DNA of 30,297 nucleotides from CAZKTO01 sp964555685 (GTDB taxonomy: Bacteria; Chloroflexota; Dehalococcoidia; SHYB01): NCBI GenBank assembly GCA_964555685.1, contig CAZKTO010000032.1:1-30297 (forward strand). Direction: 5' to 3'. The notes below the pieces were generated by a model. It was not told the DNA's origin. It made no database searches and saw only the letters and a program-made list of their open reading frames with translations. The translations under genes and the position numbers were made by a program. Below are positions 13,878 to 21,744 of the stretch, in pieces. The stretch's first letter is position 1. The number at the start of each line of letters is the position of its first letter.

Positions 13878-15605
13878 ATGCGTGTCGCTCACTCCCGATG
13901 GTTCGCGCTCCTGCCTCTCCTGGTGGTCGTGGCCATCGTCATCGCCGCCTGCGGCGGCGGCGACGAAGAGGAGCCGACCAGGGCTCCGCAGCCCACGACA
14001 CCTCCCGCCACGACTCCCACGCCCACCGCGGCGCCCACCGTACCACCCACTCCCACCCCCATTCTTCCCAAGCGCGGCGGCATCCTCCGCACCCGCATCA
14101 CGTTCTCCCCCACCGCGCCCAGCCACTGGGATCTCCTCCGGGGGCCCATCAACTCCGGCTTCCCCTTGTTCCAGCCGGTCCTGAGCTCCCTGGTCCAACT
14201 GGACCAGGAGACTCAGAAGGTCGTGGGCGACCTGGCCCAGAGCTGGGAGTTCAGCCCCGATGGGAAGCAGGTCACGTTCAAGCTGCGGCCCGGCGTCACC
14301 TGGCACGATGGAACGGCGCTCAAGGCCTCGGACATCAAGTCGAACTGGGACGTGATCCTGAAGGAGACCCTGGGGTTCAAGAGCCATTTCCAGTCCCTGG
14401 TCTCGGCGGCCGATGGCACAGAAGCCCTGGATGACGCGACCTTCCGCATCATTCTGAAGCGTCCCAGCAACTCCTTCTTCCGGACGCTGGCGCACGGCCT
14501 GATGGTCAACTATCAGCCCGCCGTGAGCCGGGATGAGCTGCAGAAGGGCAAGGTCGTAGGCACCAACGCGTTCGTCTGGACGAAGTCCGACCTGACGAAG
14601 ATCGAGGAGCGCAGGTATCCCAACTATTGGGACAAGGGGGCCGATGGCAAGCCGCTGCCATACCTGGATGGCATCGACTGGAACGTCATCGCCGACAGGG
14701 CGCTGCACAACGCGGCGTTCCGCACGGGGCAGATCGACGCGATCGACCACATCGACTCGCCGACGCTGGACGATGTCGCGAACATCAAGAAGGACATCCC
14801 CAATCTAGTGGTGGGTTCCGCTTCGGACAGCTGGCGGATGGTGCTGATCAAGAACCGGGCGCCCTGGACCAACATCGCCGTCCGCAAGGCGCTGCAGATC
14901 GCTTCGGACCGGCAGGTCTTCGTGGATGCGGCCCTCAAGGGCTCGGCCACGCCCGCCGGCTACGTCATGTCGCCCAAGGGCTTCGGCGGCGCCTGGGGCC
15001 CCACCCTGGACGAGCAGCAGAAGCTGCCGGGGATCAACCCCAGGACGCGCCAGCAGGACCTCGTCGAGGCCGAGCGCCTGATGGCTTCGGCCGGTTTCTC
15101 CGCCGCTAGCCCGCTCAAGGTGACGATTCACGTGGTCGGCAGCGGGACCTTCCCGGATGAAGCGGTGGTCTGGGCGAGCCAGACCACTAAAGACCTGAAG
15201 AGCATCCAGATCGAGGTCAAGGCCGAGGAGGCGGCTATCCACAACAGGCGCCTCGTGGTGCCGGGCGGCGACTTCGACATGATCTACCGGCCCTTCGCGC
15301 AGGCCTTCGATGACCCGAGCCAGACCGTGGGCCTGTTCTGGACCAGCACGGCCTCGCGCAACTACGGCGAGTGGAAGGACGCGCAGATCGACGCCTGGTA
15401 CGATGAGCAGGAGACCACGACCAACTCCGCGCGGCGCGCTGAGCTGATGAATCAAATCCAGCAGCGCCTGTACGACCAATCGTACAACCTGGTCCTGGGG
15501 TGGGCGGCGACAGCATGGGTGAAGCGCCCCGACGTCAAGGGCCTCTTCCTGGGCGGCGCCTTCTCCAACCGCGGCCGCTACGACAAGACCTGGTTCGACC
15601 GCTAG
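13878..15605 (+). CDS. Peptide/solute ABC transporter substrate-binding lipoprotein 1 (SBP_bac_5 family)
   Basis: 575 residues from ATG 13878 behind GAGGAGG. A lipoprotein signal ends in VIAAC (Cys25), then comes a Thr/Pro linker to about residue 58 that lifts the domain off the membrane. The mature part starts at KRGGILRTR and carries the family signature SWEFSPDGKQVTFKLRPGVTWHDG followed by LKASDIKSNWDVIL; DVRKAL-type (IAVRKALQIASDRQVF) and GEWKDAQIDAWYDEQ motifs of oligopeptide-binding proteins also occur. It should capture peptides or similar solutes and deliver them to a permease. No permease or ATPase genes lie nearby, so it must work with a transporter encoded elsewhere. It is a tandem paralogue of the next gene. 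Confidence 0.9.
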   Translation: MRVAHSRWFALLPLLVVVAIVIAACGGGDEEEPTRAPQPTTPPATTPTPTAAPTVPPTPTPILPKRGGILRTRITFSPTAPSHWDLLRGPINSGFPLFQPVLSSLVQLDQETQKVVGDLAQSWEFSPDGKQVTFKLRPGVTWHDGTALKASDIKSNWDVILKETLGFKSHFQSLVSAADGTEALDDATFRIILKRPSNSFFRTLAHGLMVNYQPAVSRDELQKGKVVGTNAFVWTKSDLTKIEERRYPNYWDKGADGKPLPYLDGIDWNVIADRALHNAAFRTGQIDAIDHIDSPTLDDVANIKKDIPNLVVGSASDSWRMVLIKNRAPWTNIAVRKALQIASDRQVFVDAALKGSATPAGYVMSPKGFGGAWGPTLDEQQKLPGINPRTRQQDLVEAERLMASAGFSAASPLKVTIHVVGSGTFPDEAVVWASQTTKDLKSIQIEVKAEEAAIHNRRLVVPGGDFDMIYRPFAQAFDDPSQTVGLFWTSTASRNYGEWKDAQIDAWYDEQETTTNSARRAELMNQIQQRLYDQSYNLVLGWAATAWVKRPDVKGLFLGGAFSNRGRYDKTWFDR

Positions 15606-15625
15606 CCTTCTCCCCTGTATGCGTC

Positions 15626-15666
15626 GAGGGGCCACCCCACCGGTGGGGTGGCCCCTCTCTTTTTTT
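15626..15666 (+). terminator. Terminator of binding-protein gene 1
   Basis: A perfect 32-nt palindrome (arms 15626-15641 and 15642-15657) is followed by TCTTTTTTT. It ends the first binding-protein transcript, so the second gene depends on its own promoter. Confidence 0.9.
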
Positions 15667-15766
15667 GTTCCTCTGCCGGGCCCATGCCGCGCGGCGAGCG
15701 CCGGACAGACGACGTGGAGGCCGCAGCCGGGACGGCGGCATCGGGTCTCACAAGAGGCCATACAGA

Positions 15767-15800
15767 TTGACAGGCCGCCTCCGCGATGCTAGCATCGCGG
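15767..15800 (+). promoter_or_regulatory. Promoter of binding-protein gene 2 with a 20-nt dyad over the -10
   Basis: TTGACA (15767-15772), a 17-base spacer and TAGCAT (15790-15795). The -10 lies in the perfect palindrome CCGCGATGCTAGCATCGCGG (15781-15800), a likely regulator site. Copy 1 keeps only the inner ten bases of this dyad, so the two genes may respond differently to the same regulator. Confidence 0.7.
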
Positions 15801-15840
15801 CACGCCGCTCTGGCAGCTCGAGTCCGCGAGGAGGCCCCGC

Positions 15841-17562
15841 ATGCGTGTCGCTCACTCCCGATGGTTCGCGCTCCTGCCTCTCCTAGTGGTCGTGGCGCTC
15901 GTCGTGGCCGCGTGCGGCGGCGGCGAAGAGGAGCCGACGCCGGCGCCCACACCTACCACGCCGCCACCGGCCGCCACCGCGACCCCTCGCCCCGCCCCCA
16001 CGGTGGCGCCCACGCCGACCCCGATCCTGCCCAAGCGCGGCGGCATCCTCAGGACCCGCCTCATCGCCGACCCCAACCCGTGGAACATCCTTCGCGGCCC
16101 CGTCACCACCACGTTTCCCGTCTTCCTGCCCGTGCTGAGCTCTCTTGTCCAGTTCGACTTGGAGAAGAAACAGATCGTGGGCGACCTGGCGGAGAGCTTC
16201 GAGTTCAGCGGCGATGGGAAACAGGCCACGTTCAAGATTCGCCGGGGGGTCGCCTGGCATGACGGCAGGCCGCTGACCGCGGCAGACATCAAGTTCAACC
16301 TGGACTCCGTCTTCTTCGCCACGCAAGGCTTTCGCAGCCACCTCCAGGCGAGCCTCGACGCCGCGGCCCAGGTGGACCTCGTCGACGACGCCACGCTGCG
16401 CATCACCCTGAAACGGGCCAGCAACTCCTTCTTCGCCAGCATGGTCCACGCCATGAACGTGGTCTACCCGCCCCATGTCGCCGAGGCGGAGTTGAGCCAG
16501 GGCAAGGTCGTCGGCTCTAACGCCTTCCGGTGGACCGACTGGCGCAAAGGGTCGAAGATCGAGCTGCGCAGCAGCCCCACCTTCTATGGGAAGGGAGTCG
16601 ATGGCAGGCCGCTGCCCTACCTGGACGGGATCGACTGGTTCATGATCGGGGACACGGCCCCGCACCTGGCGGCCTTGCGGACGGGCCAGATCGACGTCTT
16701 CGACAAGCTCAACAACACGGGGCTGGTGGGCCAGGTCGAGAACATCAAGAAGGACATCCCGGGCCTGATCGCCGGCTCAACCACTGGGAGCTGGCGCATG
16801 CTGCTCCTCAAGAATAAGCCTCCCTTCAGCGACATCCGCGTGCGCAAGGCGATCCAACTGGGCCTCGACCGGCAGGAGTTCGTAGCAGCCGCCCTGGGCG
16901 GCCTCGGCGTACCCGCGGGCATGGCCTCATCGCCGGCCAACGTCGGCGGTCTGTGGGGGCCGCTCATGTCCGAGCAGCTGAGGCTGCCCGGGATCAACCC
17001 GAGCACCAAGGCCCAGGACATCGCCGAGGCCGTGCGCCTCCTGCGGGAGGCGGGCTTCACCAAGGACAGCCCCATCCGGGCCAGCGTGACCGTGACCGCG
17101 GCGGGCGTGTTCAAAGAGGAAGCGGTGGTCCCGGTCACCCAGCTCAACCGCCTCGAAGGCTTCCGGACCGAGCTGAAGCCCGAGGAGTCCGGCGTCCACA
17201 ACCAGCGGCTCGTTGTCCCCGGGGGCCAGTTCGACATCATCTACCGCCCCTTCACCTCGGCCATCGACGACCCCAGCGGGACCATCGGCACCTTCTGGAC
17301 GACCACCGCATCGCGCAACTATGGCGAGTGGGTGGACCCCCAGGTCCAGGCCTGGTACGACGAGCAGGAGACCACCAGGGACGCGGCGAGGCGGCGGCAG
17401 CTGGTGCGCGACATCCACGATCGCCTCTACGACCAGGCGTACAATATCGTCATCGCCTTCGCGGAGACGCCGTGGGTGCTGCGCCCCGATGTGAAAGGGC
17501 TCCTCGGCTTCGGCTCCTACGACAACAGCGGCCGCTTCGACATCGTGTGGCTCGACCGTTAG
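15841..17562 (+). CDS. Peptide/solute ABC transporter substrate-binding lipoprotein 2 (SBP_bac_5 family)
   Basis: 573 residues from ATG 15841 behind GAGGAGG. The first 19 residues are identical to those of the preceding paralogue; the lipobox is VVAAC (Cys25) and a Thr/Pro linker follows. The mature domain has SFEFSGDGKQATFKIRRGVAWHDG and ADIKFNLDSVF, then IRVRKAIQLGLDRQEFVAAALGG and YGEWVDPQVQAWYDEQETT. By eye about half of the mature residues match the paralogue, far less than the promoter and signal DNA. Probably recognises a related but different ligand. It has its own promoter and terminator, and again no transporter membrane or ATPase genes are adjacent. Confidence 0.9.
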   Translation: MRVAHSRWFALLPLLVVVALVVAACGGGEEEPTPAPTPTTPPPAATATPRPAPTVAPTPTPILPKRGGILRTRLIADPNPWNILRGPVTTTFPVFLPVLSSLVQFDLEKKQIVGDLAESFEFSGDGKQATFKIRRGVAWHDGRPLTAADIKFNLDSVFFATQGFRSHLQASLDAAAQVDLVDDATLRITLKRASNSFFASMVHAMNVVYPPHVAEAELSQGKVVGSNAFRWTDWRKGSKIELRSSPTFYGKGVDGRPLPYLDGIDWFMIGDTAPHLAALRTGQIDVFDKLNNTGLVGQVENIKKDIPGLIAGSTTGSWRMLLLKNKPPFSDIRVRKAIQLGLDRQEFVAAALGGLGVPAGMASSPANVGGLWGPLMSEQLRLPGINPSTKAQDIAEAVRLLREAGFTKDSPIRASVTVTAAGVFKEEAVVPVTQLNRLEGFRTELKPEESGVHNQRLVVPGGQFDIIYRPFTSAIDDPSGTIGTFWTTTASRNYGEWVDPQVQAWYDEQETTRDAARRRQLVRDIHDRLYDQAYNIVIAFAETPWVLRPDVKGLLGFGSYDNSGRFDIVWLDR

Positions 17563-17581
17563 ATCAGTTTCGCAGACACGC

Positions 17582-17619
17582 AGAGAGGGGCCCCGACGTG
17601 TCGGGGCCCCTCTCTTTTT
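17582..17619 (+). terminator. Terminator of binding-protein gene 2, built on the CCCCGAC palindrome
   Basis: A 16-bp perfect stem (17582-17597 with 17600-17615) is followed by a run of T to 17619. The inner 16 bases (17591-17606) are the same palindrome that occurs in the portal and protease genes, extended here by AGAGAGGGG/CCCCTCTCT arms. Confidence 0.9.
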
Positions 17620-17631
17620 GTCAGACGCCGC

Positions 17632-17661
17632 TTGACACCAGGATAAGACGGTCGATACCCT
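17632..17661 (+). promoter_or_regulatory. Promoter of the methyltransferase gene
   Basis: TTGACA (17632-17637), an 18-base spacer and TACCCT (17656-17661). The ATG at 17674 begins only 12 bases after the -10, so the mRNA should have a leader of about six bases or less; no ribosome site is present. Confidence 0.6.
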
Positions 17662-17673
17662 CGGTTCTGCGTT

Positions 17674-19341
17674 ATGGACACTAACCTGCTCTACTACGGC
17701 GACAACCTCGACGTTCTCCGCCGCTACATCAAGGACGAGTCGGTGGGCCTGGTCTATTTGGACCCGCCGTTCAAGAGCGACCAGAACTACAACGTCCTCT
17801 TCGCGGAGCAGGACGGGTCCCGGGCGGCCGCCCAGATCAAGGCATTTGGAGACACCTGGCGCTGGGACCAGGCCGCGGCCGAGGCGTACTTCCAGACGGT
17901 GCAGGCCGGAGGCCAGGCCTCGCGGGCGTTGCAGGCGTTCCGCGTGCTCCTCGGCGATAGCGACATGCTGGCGTACCTCGCCATGATGGCGCCGCGCCTT
18001 GTGGAGCTGCGCCGCGTGCTCAAGCCCACCGGCAGCATCTACCTTCACTGCGACCCCACGGCGAGCGCTCACCTGCGGCTATTGATGGACGCGGTGTTTG
18101 GGGCGCGAAATTTCCGGAACGAGGTAGTCTGGCAGCGGACCAGTGCGCACAACGACCCAGGTCGTTACGGAAGAATCCACGACGTTCTTCTGTTCTACTC
18201 GAAGTCCGACAACTTCACGTGGAATCAGCAGTTCGAAGAGGTCCAGGAACGTTATTTCGGGGCGCATGACTTCGAGCGGGATGAAGACCGAAGGATGTAT
18301 CGAAAGCGGGACTTAACCGCTCCGGCTCATGGTGCAACGAGCGGTCAGTACGAGTGGAAGAGTCGCCTTCCCCCAAAGGGCCGCATGTGGAGTTATTCCA
18401 AGGCGAACATGGAACGGTTGGAAGCCGAAGGACGCGTTGTGTACACCGCAACCGGGATGCCTCGCTTGAAGATTTACCTTGAGGACCTGAAAGGGGTGCC
18501 GCTTCAGGACGTTTGGGCGCGGCCAGATATGTGGCTGAACTCCGCAGCAAAGGAGCGCCTAGGCTACCCCACCCAGAAACCAGAAGCGCTGCTCGCGCGG
18601 ATCATCAAGGCCAGCAGCAACGAGGGCGATGTGGTACTGGACCCCTTCTGCGGCTGCGGCACCGCCATCGCCGTCGCCCAGCGCCTGAACCGACGCTGGA
18701 TCGGCATCGACATCACCCACCTGGCCATCACCCTCATCAAGCACCGGCTCCATGACTCCTTTGGGGCCAAGGCCAAGTACCAGGTCGCCGGCGAGCCCGT
18801 CAGCCTTCCAGACGCAGAGACGCTGGCCAAGGAAGACCCCTACCAGTTCCAGTGGTGGGCGTTGGGACTGGTGGGCGCCCGGCCTGTGGAGCAGAGGAAA
18901 GGGGCGGATAAGGGGATCGACGGCCGCCTCTATTTCCACGACGAAGGCCCCAGCGGCAAGACCAAGCAGATCGTCCTATCAGTCAAGTCGGGCCACGCGA
19001 GTGTAGCGCACGTCCGCGATCTGCTGGGCGTCCTCGAACGCGAAGGGGCCGCGATCGGGGTGCTGATCACGTTGCAAGAACCGACCCAGCCGATGCGAAC
19101 GGAGGCTGCAGGCGCCGGTTTTTATCGGTCGCCGGGCTGGAATACAGAGTACCCACGTTTGCAGGTTCTGACGGTGGCCGGGCTCCTGGAGGGCAAGGGT
19201 ATCCACATGCCGCCTCTTGGGCAGGTCAACGTCACCTACAAGAAGGCGCCCAAGGCGAAGATGAACTACCCCAGGACCATGGAGATGCCTTTGGAGGAGT
19301 ACGGACCGCGGGTGGCGGAGAGCGTTGTGGCTGAAGACTAG
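17674..19341 (+). CDS. Beta-class DNA methyltransferase fused to an Mrr-like nuclease domain
   Basis: 555 residues. The methyltransferase part has motif IV DPPF at 30-33 and the AdoMet-binding motif I DPFCGCGT at 323-330, in the order IV...I that defines beta-class N6-adenine or N4-cytosine enzymes; GYPTQKP (298-304) precedes motif I as usual. Between them (about 150-300) lies the target-recognition region. The C-terminus (about 390-510) reads as a restriction-endonuclease-like Mrr domain: KGADKGIDGRLYF with Asp416, VLSVKSG with Lys438 and a final VRDLLGVLERE helix. Ser436 stands where the PD-(D/E)xK fold normally has Glu or Gln. It may be a one-protein restriction-modification enzyme or a solitary methylase with a recognition-only nuclease fold. 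No partner specificity or restriction gene is adjacent. The recognition region is poorer in GC than its flanks. Confidence 0.85.
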   Translation: MDTNLLYYGDNLDVLRRYIKDESVGLVYLDPPFKSDQNYNVLFAEQDGSRAAAQIKAFGDTWRWDQAAAEAYFQTVQAGGQASRALQAFRVLLGDSDMLAYLAMMAPRLVELRRVLKPTGSIYLHCDPTASAHLRLLMDAVFGARNFRNEVVWQRTSAHNDPGRYGRIHDVLLFYSKSDNFTWNQQFEEVQERYFGAHDFERDEDRRMYRKRDLTAPAHGATSGQYEWKSRLPPKGRMWSYSKANMERLEAEGRVVYTATGMPRLKIYLEDLKGVPLQDVWARPDMWLNSAAKERLGYPTQKPEALLARIIKASSNEGDVVLDPFCGCGTAIAVAQRLNRRWIGIDITHLAITLIKHRLHDSFGAKAKYQVAGEPVSLPDAETLAKEDPYQFQWWALGLVGARPVEQRKGADKGIDGRLYFHDEGPSGKTKQIVLSVKSGHASVAHVRDLLGVLEREGAAIGVLITLQEPTQPMRTEAAGAGFYRSPGWNTEYPRLQVLTVAGLLEGKGIHMPPLGQVNVTYKKAPKAKMNYPRTMEMPLEEYGPRVAESVVAED

Positions 19342-19371
19342 CCGGGAGCCGGGCGACATCAAAACAAGAAA

Positions 19372-19392
19372 GCCCCTCCGAGGAGGGGCCTT
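19372..19392. terminator. Bidirectional terminator between methyltransferase and htpX
   Basis: GCCCCTCC (19372-19379) pairs with GGAGGGGC (19382-19389). The plus side continues CTTCTTC, and the minus side TTTCTTGTTTT, so it suits the minus-strand htpX transcript best, although it lies between the two convergent genes. Confidence 0.7.
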
Positions 19393-19432
19393 CTTCGGTC
19401 TCTTTTGGGTCTTTGCGTCTTTGTGGTGAGCC

Positions 19433-20323
19433 CTACGATAGCACCATCTGGCGGAGCTTGCGGACTCGATCCTCGATGGGCGGGTGAGTGGAGAAGAGGC
19501 TCACGAAGCCGCCGCCGGCCTCGCTGGCGTGCTGGGCCTGTGCGCCCAGCGGGTTCACGATGTACATGTGCGCCATGGCCTCGTTCTTGGCCGTAGCGGG
19601 CATGGGCCGCATCCGCACCGAGCTGCCCAGCTTCTCCAGGGCGTCCGCCAGCGGCAGCGGGTTCCCCAGGATCCGGGCGCCCGTCTCGTCTGCCGCGTAC
19701 TCGCGCGTCCGCGAGATGGCGAACCGCACCATGGACGCCGCCAGCGGCAGCAGGATCGCCATCAGCAGCAAGGCCACGATGCCGAACATGTTGCCCTGAC
19801 GGCCCCGCCCGCCGCCCATGCCGCCGAACATGAGCGAAAACTGGGCCATCATCGCCAGGAACGAGATGACGCCCGCCATCACCGCCACGATGGTCATCGT
19901 GAGCATGTCGCGGTTCTTGATGTGGGCCATCTCGTGCGCGACGACGCCTTCGAGCTCCCGCTCGCTCAGCAGGCGGCGGATACCCGTGGTCACCGCCACC
20001 ACCGCGTTGCCGGGGCTGCGGCCCGTGGCGAAGGCGTTGGGCGAGTCGTTCTCGATGACGTAGACCTTCGGCTTAGGCATGTCGGCCTTGCGGGCCACCT
20101 CGCCGATCAGGTAGTGGAGCTTGGGCTCCTGCTCTTCCGTCACCCGCTTGGCGCCGGTCATCCTGAGGACCAGCGAGCCGCTGAACCAGAACATGATGAA
20201 GTTCAGAATGAACATGAAGATGAGCGCCACAACAAGCCCCTGGAGCCCGCCGATGAGTCCGCCGGCGACGACCACGAGGGCGCTCAACACGATGAGGAGG
20301 CTGAACGTCTTCATCCAATGCAT
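19433..20323 (-). CDS. htpX: Membrane zinc protease HtpX
   Basis: 296 residues, the usual HtpX length. Two membrane helices lie at about 7-28 and 30-50, the zinc motif HEMAH is at 130-134, and REYAADETGA (207-216) brings the glutamate ligand (Glu208). Two more hydrophobic stretches lie at about 142-165 and 178-200. HtpX degrades damaged inner-membrane proteins, with its active site on the cytoplasmic side. The first ATG at 20323 is used; ATG 20314 is also possible, and neither has a strong ribosome site. A perfect TATAAT lies upstream. The DUF4242 gene lies behind it on the same strand with about 200 bases between. Confidence 0.93.
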   Translation of the reverse strand: MHWMKTFSLLIVLSALVVVAGGLIGGLQGLVVALIFMFILNFIMFWFSGSLVLRMTGAKRVTEEQEPKLHYLIGEVARKADMPKPKVYVIENDSPNAFATGRSPGNAVVAVTTGIRRLLSERELEGVVAHEMAHIKNRDMLTMTIVAVMAGVISFLAMMAQFSLMFGGMGGGRGRQGNMFGIVALLLMAILLPLAASMVRFAISRTREYAADETGARILGNPLPLADALEKLGSSVRMRPMPATAKNEAMAHMYIVNPLGAQAQHASEAGGGFVSLFSTHPPIEDRVRKLRQMVLS

Positions 20324-20385
20324 GCTTCGCTACGCTCCCGCGCTCCCGTCGGGGAACGCCTCCTGCTTCCGTTGGCCAGGGAGCT

Positions 20386-20391
20386 ATTATA
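20386..20391 (-). promoter_or_regulatory. -10 box of htpX
   Basis: TATAAT on the minus strand. The -35 region (near 20409-20414) is poor. Transcription would begin near 20379, leaving a leader of about 56 bases. Confidence 0.5.
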
Positions 20392-20523
20392 CCACGGCCC
20401 TTCGCCAGCGACACCGAGCGCTGGGCGGCTGGCGCTTTCTTAACGGTGCCCTTGCCACTGTCGCGGGAAACTTCTCGGCACCTATCCCCCAGACGCCAAG
20501 GCGGGCCGAGGAGATACGCCCCG

Positions 20524-20799
20524 TCACCTCTCGGCGGTTGTGGGGTCGATGATTGACTTCACCTCGGAGATACGATTGGCCGGAAAGCCGCCCTGTTTGG
20601 CATGCTCTCGCACCATCTGCTCGTTCGGGGCGATATAGACGCAGTAGATCTTGCTGTCGGTGACGTAGCTCTCCAGCCACTGGATCTGGGGGCCAAGATT
20701 CCTGAGCACTCCGCAGGACTTCTGTGAAATAGCCTTCAGCTCCTGCGGGGACATCTTGCCGGCTCCCGGAAGCTCTCGCTCGATCACATATCTGGGCAT
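20524..20799 (-). CDS. DUF4242 family protein
   Basis: 91 residues; ATG 20799 is preferred over 20838 because GGGAGG lies eight bases upstream and the family starts MPRYVIERE. The sequence fits DUF4242 along its whole length: an opening strand, IQWLESYVTDSKIYCVYIAP in the middle and GGFPANRISEVKSIIDPTTAE at the end. One DUF4242-related protein is reported to bind nickel, but no confirmed function is known for this type, and no metal motif stands out here apart from Cys29 and Cys54. Cytoplasmic, single domain. It probably has its own promoter. Confidence 0.85.
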   Translation of the reverse strand: MPRYVIERELPGAGKMSPQELKAISQKSCGVLRNLGPQIQWLESYVTDSKIYCVYIAPNEQMVREHAKQGGFPANRISEVKSIIDPTTAER

Positions 20800-20846
20800 C
20801 CTGACATCCTCCCTTGGAGTCGCCGTACGTTGGCGCACGGCTGCGT

Positions 20847-20852
20847 AGTATA
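20847..20852 (-). promoter_or_regulatory. -10 box of the DUF4242 gene
   Basis: TATACT on the minus strand, five of six consensus bases. No good -35 is seen. The predicted leader is about 40 bases. Confidence 0.45.
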
Positions 20853-20962
20853 GCGTAGTACCCTATCTGGTGGGTAGGTGCAGGTTGCCATCGCTGATGC
20901 AGCCCTGTGTTCGGGACGAGGGGTATCAGAGGCGGCCCGCGCCCATTCCCCCCGCGCGCCAC

Positions 20963-21607
20963 CTACCCCAGCCAGGCCAGATCGAACTTCTCCAGCGAGT
21001 CGATGACCCGGTCGGCGGCCGAGAGATCGAGGTGGGCGATGGCCTGGGTCCGGACGCCGATGGTCGTCATGCCGGCCGCCCTGGCCGACTGGATACCGCG
21101 CGGTGAGTCCTCGATGGCGAGGCAGGCCGCGGGGGCCGCTCCCAGTTGGGCCGCCGCCAGCAGATAGAGGTCCGGCGCCGGCTTCGCCTCCCGCACCATC
21201 TCCGTCGTGGCGATGGCCTGGAAGCGCCCGCTGACCTGGAGCCGCTCCAGCACCGCGTCCACCCAGTTGCGCTGGGACGAGGTGGCCAGCCCGATCTTGA
21301 CGCCCCGCGCCTCCAGCCGCTCCAGGAGCACGTAGAGGCCGGGCGCGGGCTCCACCTTCGCGCTCAAGAGAGCCAGCACCGCCCCATCGTACTGGGCCTT
21401 CCAGCGCTCGATATCGTCCTCCAGGCCGAAGCGCCGGACCACCCAGCTCCACGTATAGTCGATGCTGCTGCCCATGATGGCGCGGTGGTCCTCCGCGGAG
21501 AGCTCGTGCCCCAGGGGGCGGAGCACCTCGTTCACGGCCTCGTTGTAGAAGGGCTCGCTATCGGTGACGACTCCGTCCATGTCGAAGATGACCGCTTGCT
21601 TCTTCAT
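20963..21607 (-). CDS. HAD-superfamily phosphatase/phosphomutase (beta-phosphoglucomutase-like)
   Basis: 214 residues. All four HAD motifs are present: FDMDGVVTD (Asp9 nucleophile, Asp11 acid/base), ATSS (motif II), the lysine in EAKPAPD (motif III) and IEDSPRGI (motif IV). An alpha-helical cap lies between motifs I and II (about 17-85). This layout is that of the beta-phosphoglucomutase/phosphoglycolate phosphatase group, which acts on small phosphorylated sugars or acids; the substrate is not evident. ATG 21607 is chosen because it begins with the motif; an in-frame ATG at 21646 overlaps a possible TAGAAT -10 box. It faces away from the metallo-hydrolase gene, so the two share a short divergent promoter region. 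Confidence 0.88.
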   Translation of the reverse strand: MKKQAVIFDMDGVVTDSEPFYNEAVNEVLRPLGHELSAEDHRAIMGSSIDYTWSWVVRRFGLEDDIERWKAQYDGAVLALLSAKVEPAPGLYVLLERLEARGVKIGLATSSQRNWVDAVLERLQVSGRFQAIATTEMVREAKPAPDLYLLAAAQLGAAPAACLAIEDSPRGIQSARAAGMTTIGVRTQAIAHLDLSAADRVIDSLEKFDLAWLG

Positions 21608-21679
21608 ACGTTGCGATGGGTCCGCTGGCTGCCCCAAAGTGAGCATTCTATCAGGTCTGCGGTGAGCGCGGCCGGTTCC

Positions 21680-21708
21680 TTTACGGGGGCCTGCCGCTCT
21701 GCTATCCT
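21680..21708 (+). promoter_or_regulatory. Promoter of the metallo-hydrolase gene
   Basis: TTTACG (21680-21685), a 17-base spacer and TATCCT (21703-21708), preceded by TG-like context. The predicted start near 21715 lies 30 bases before the GTG codon. Confidence 0.5.
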
Positions 21709-21744
21709 GGGTTGTCGCCCAAGCGTGTCGCCGGAGGAGTCGCC

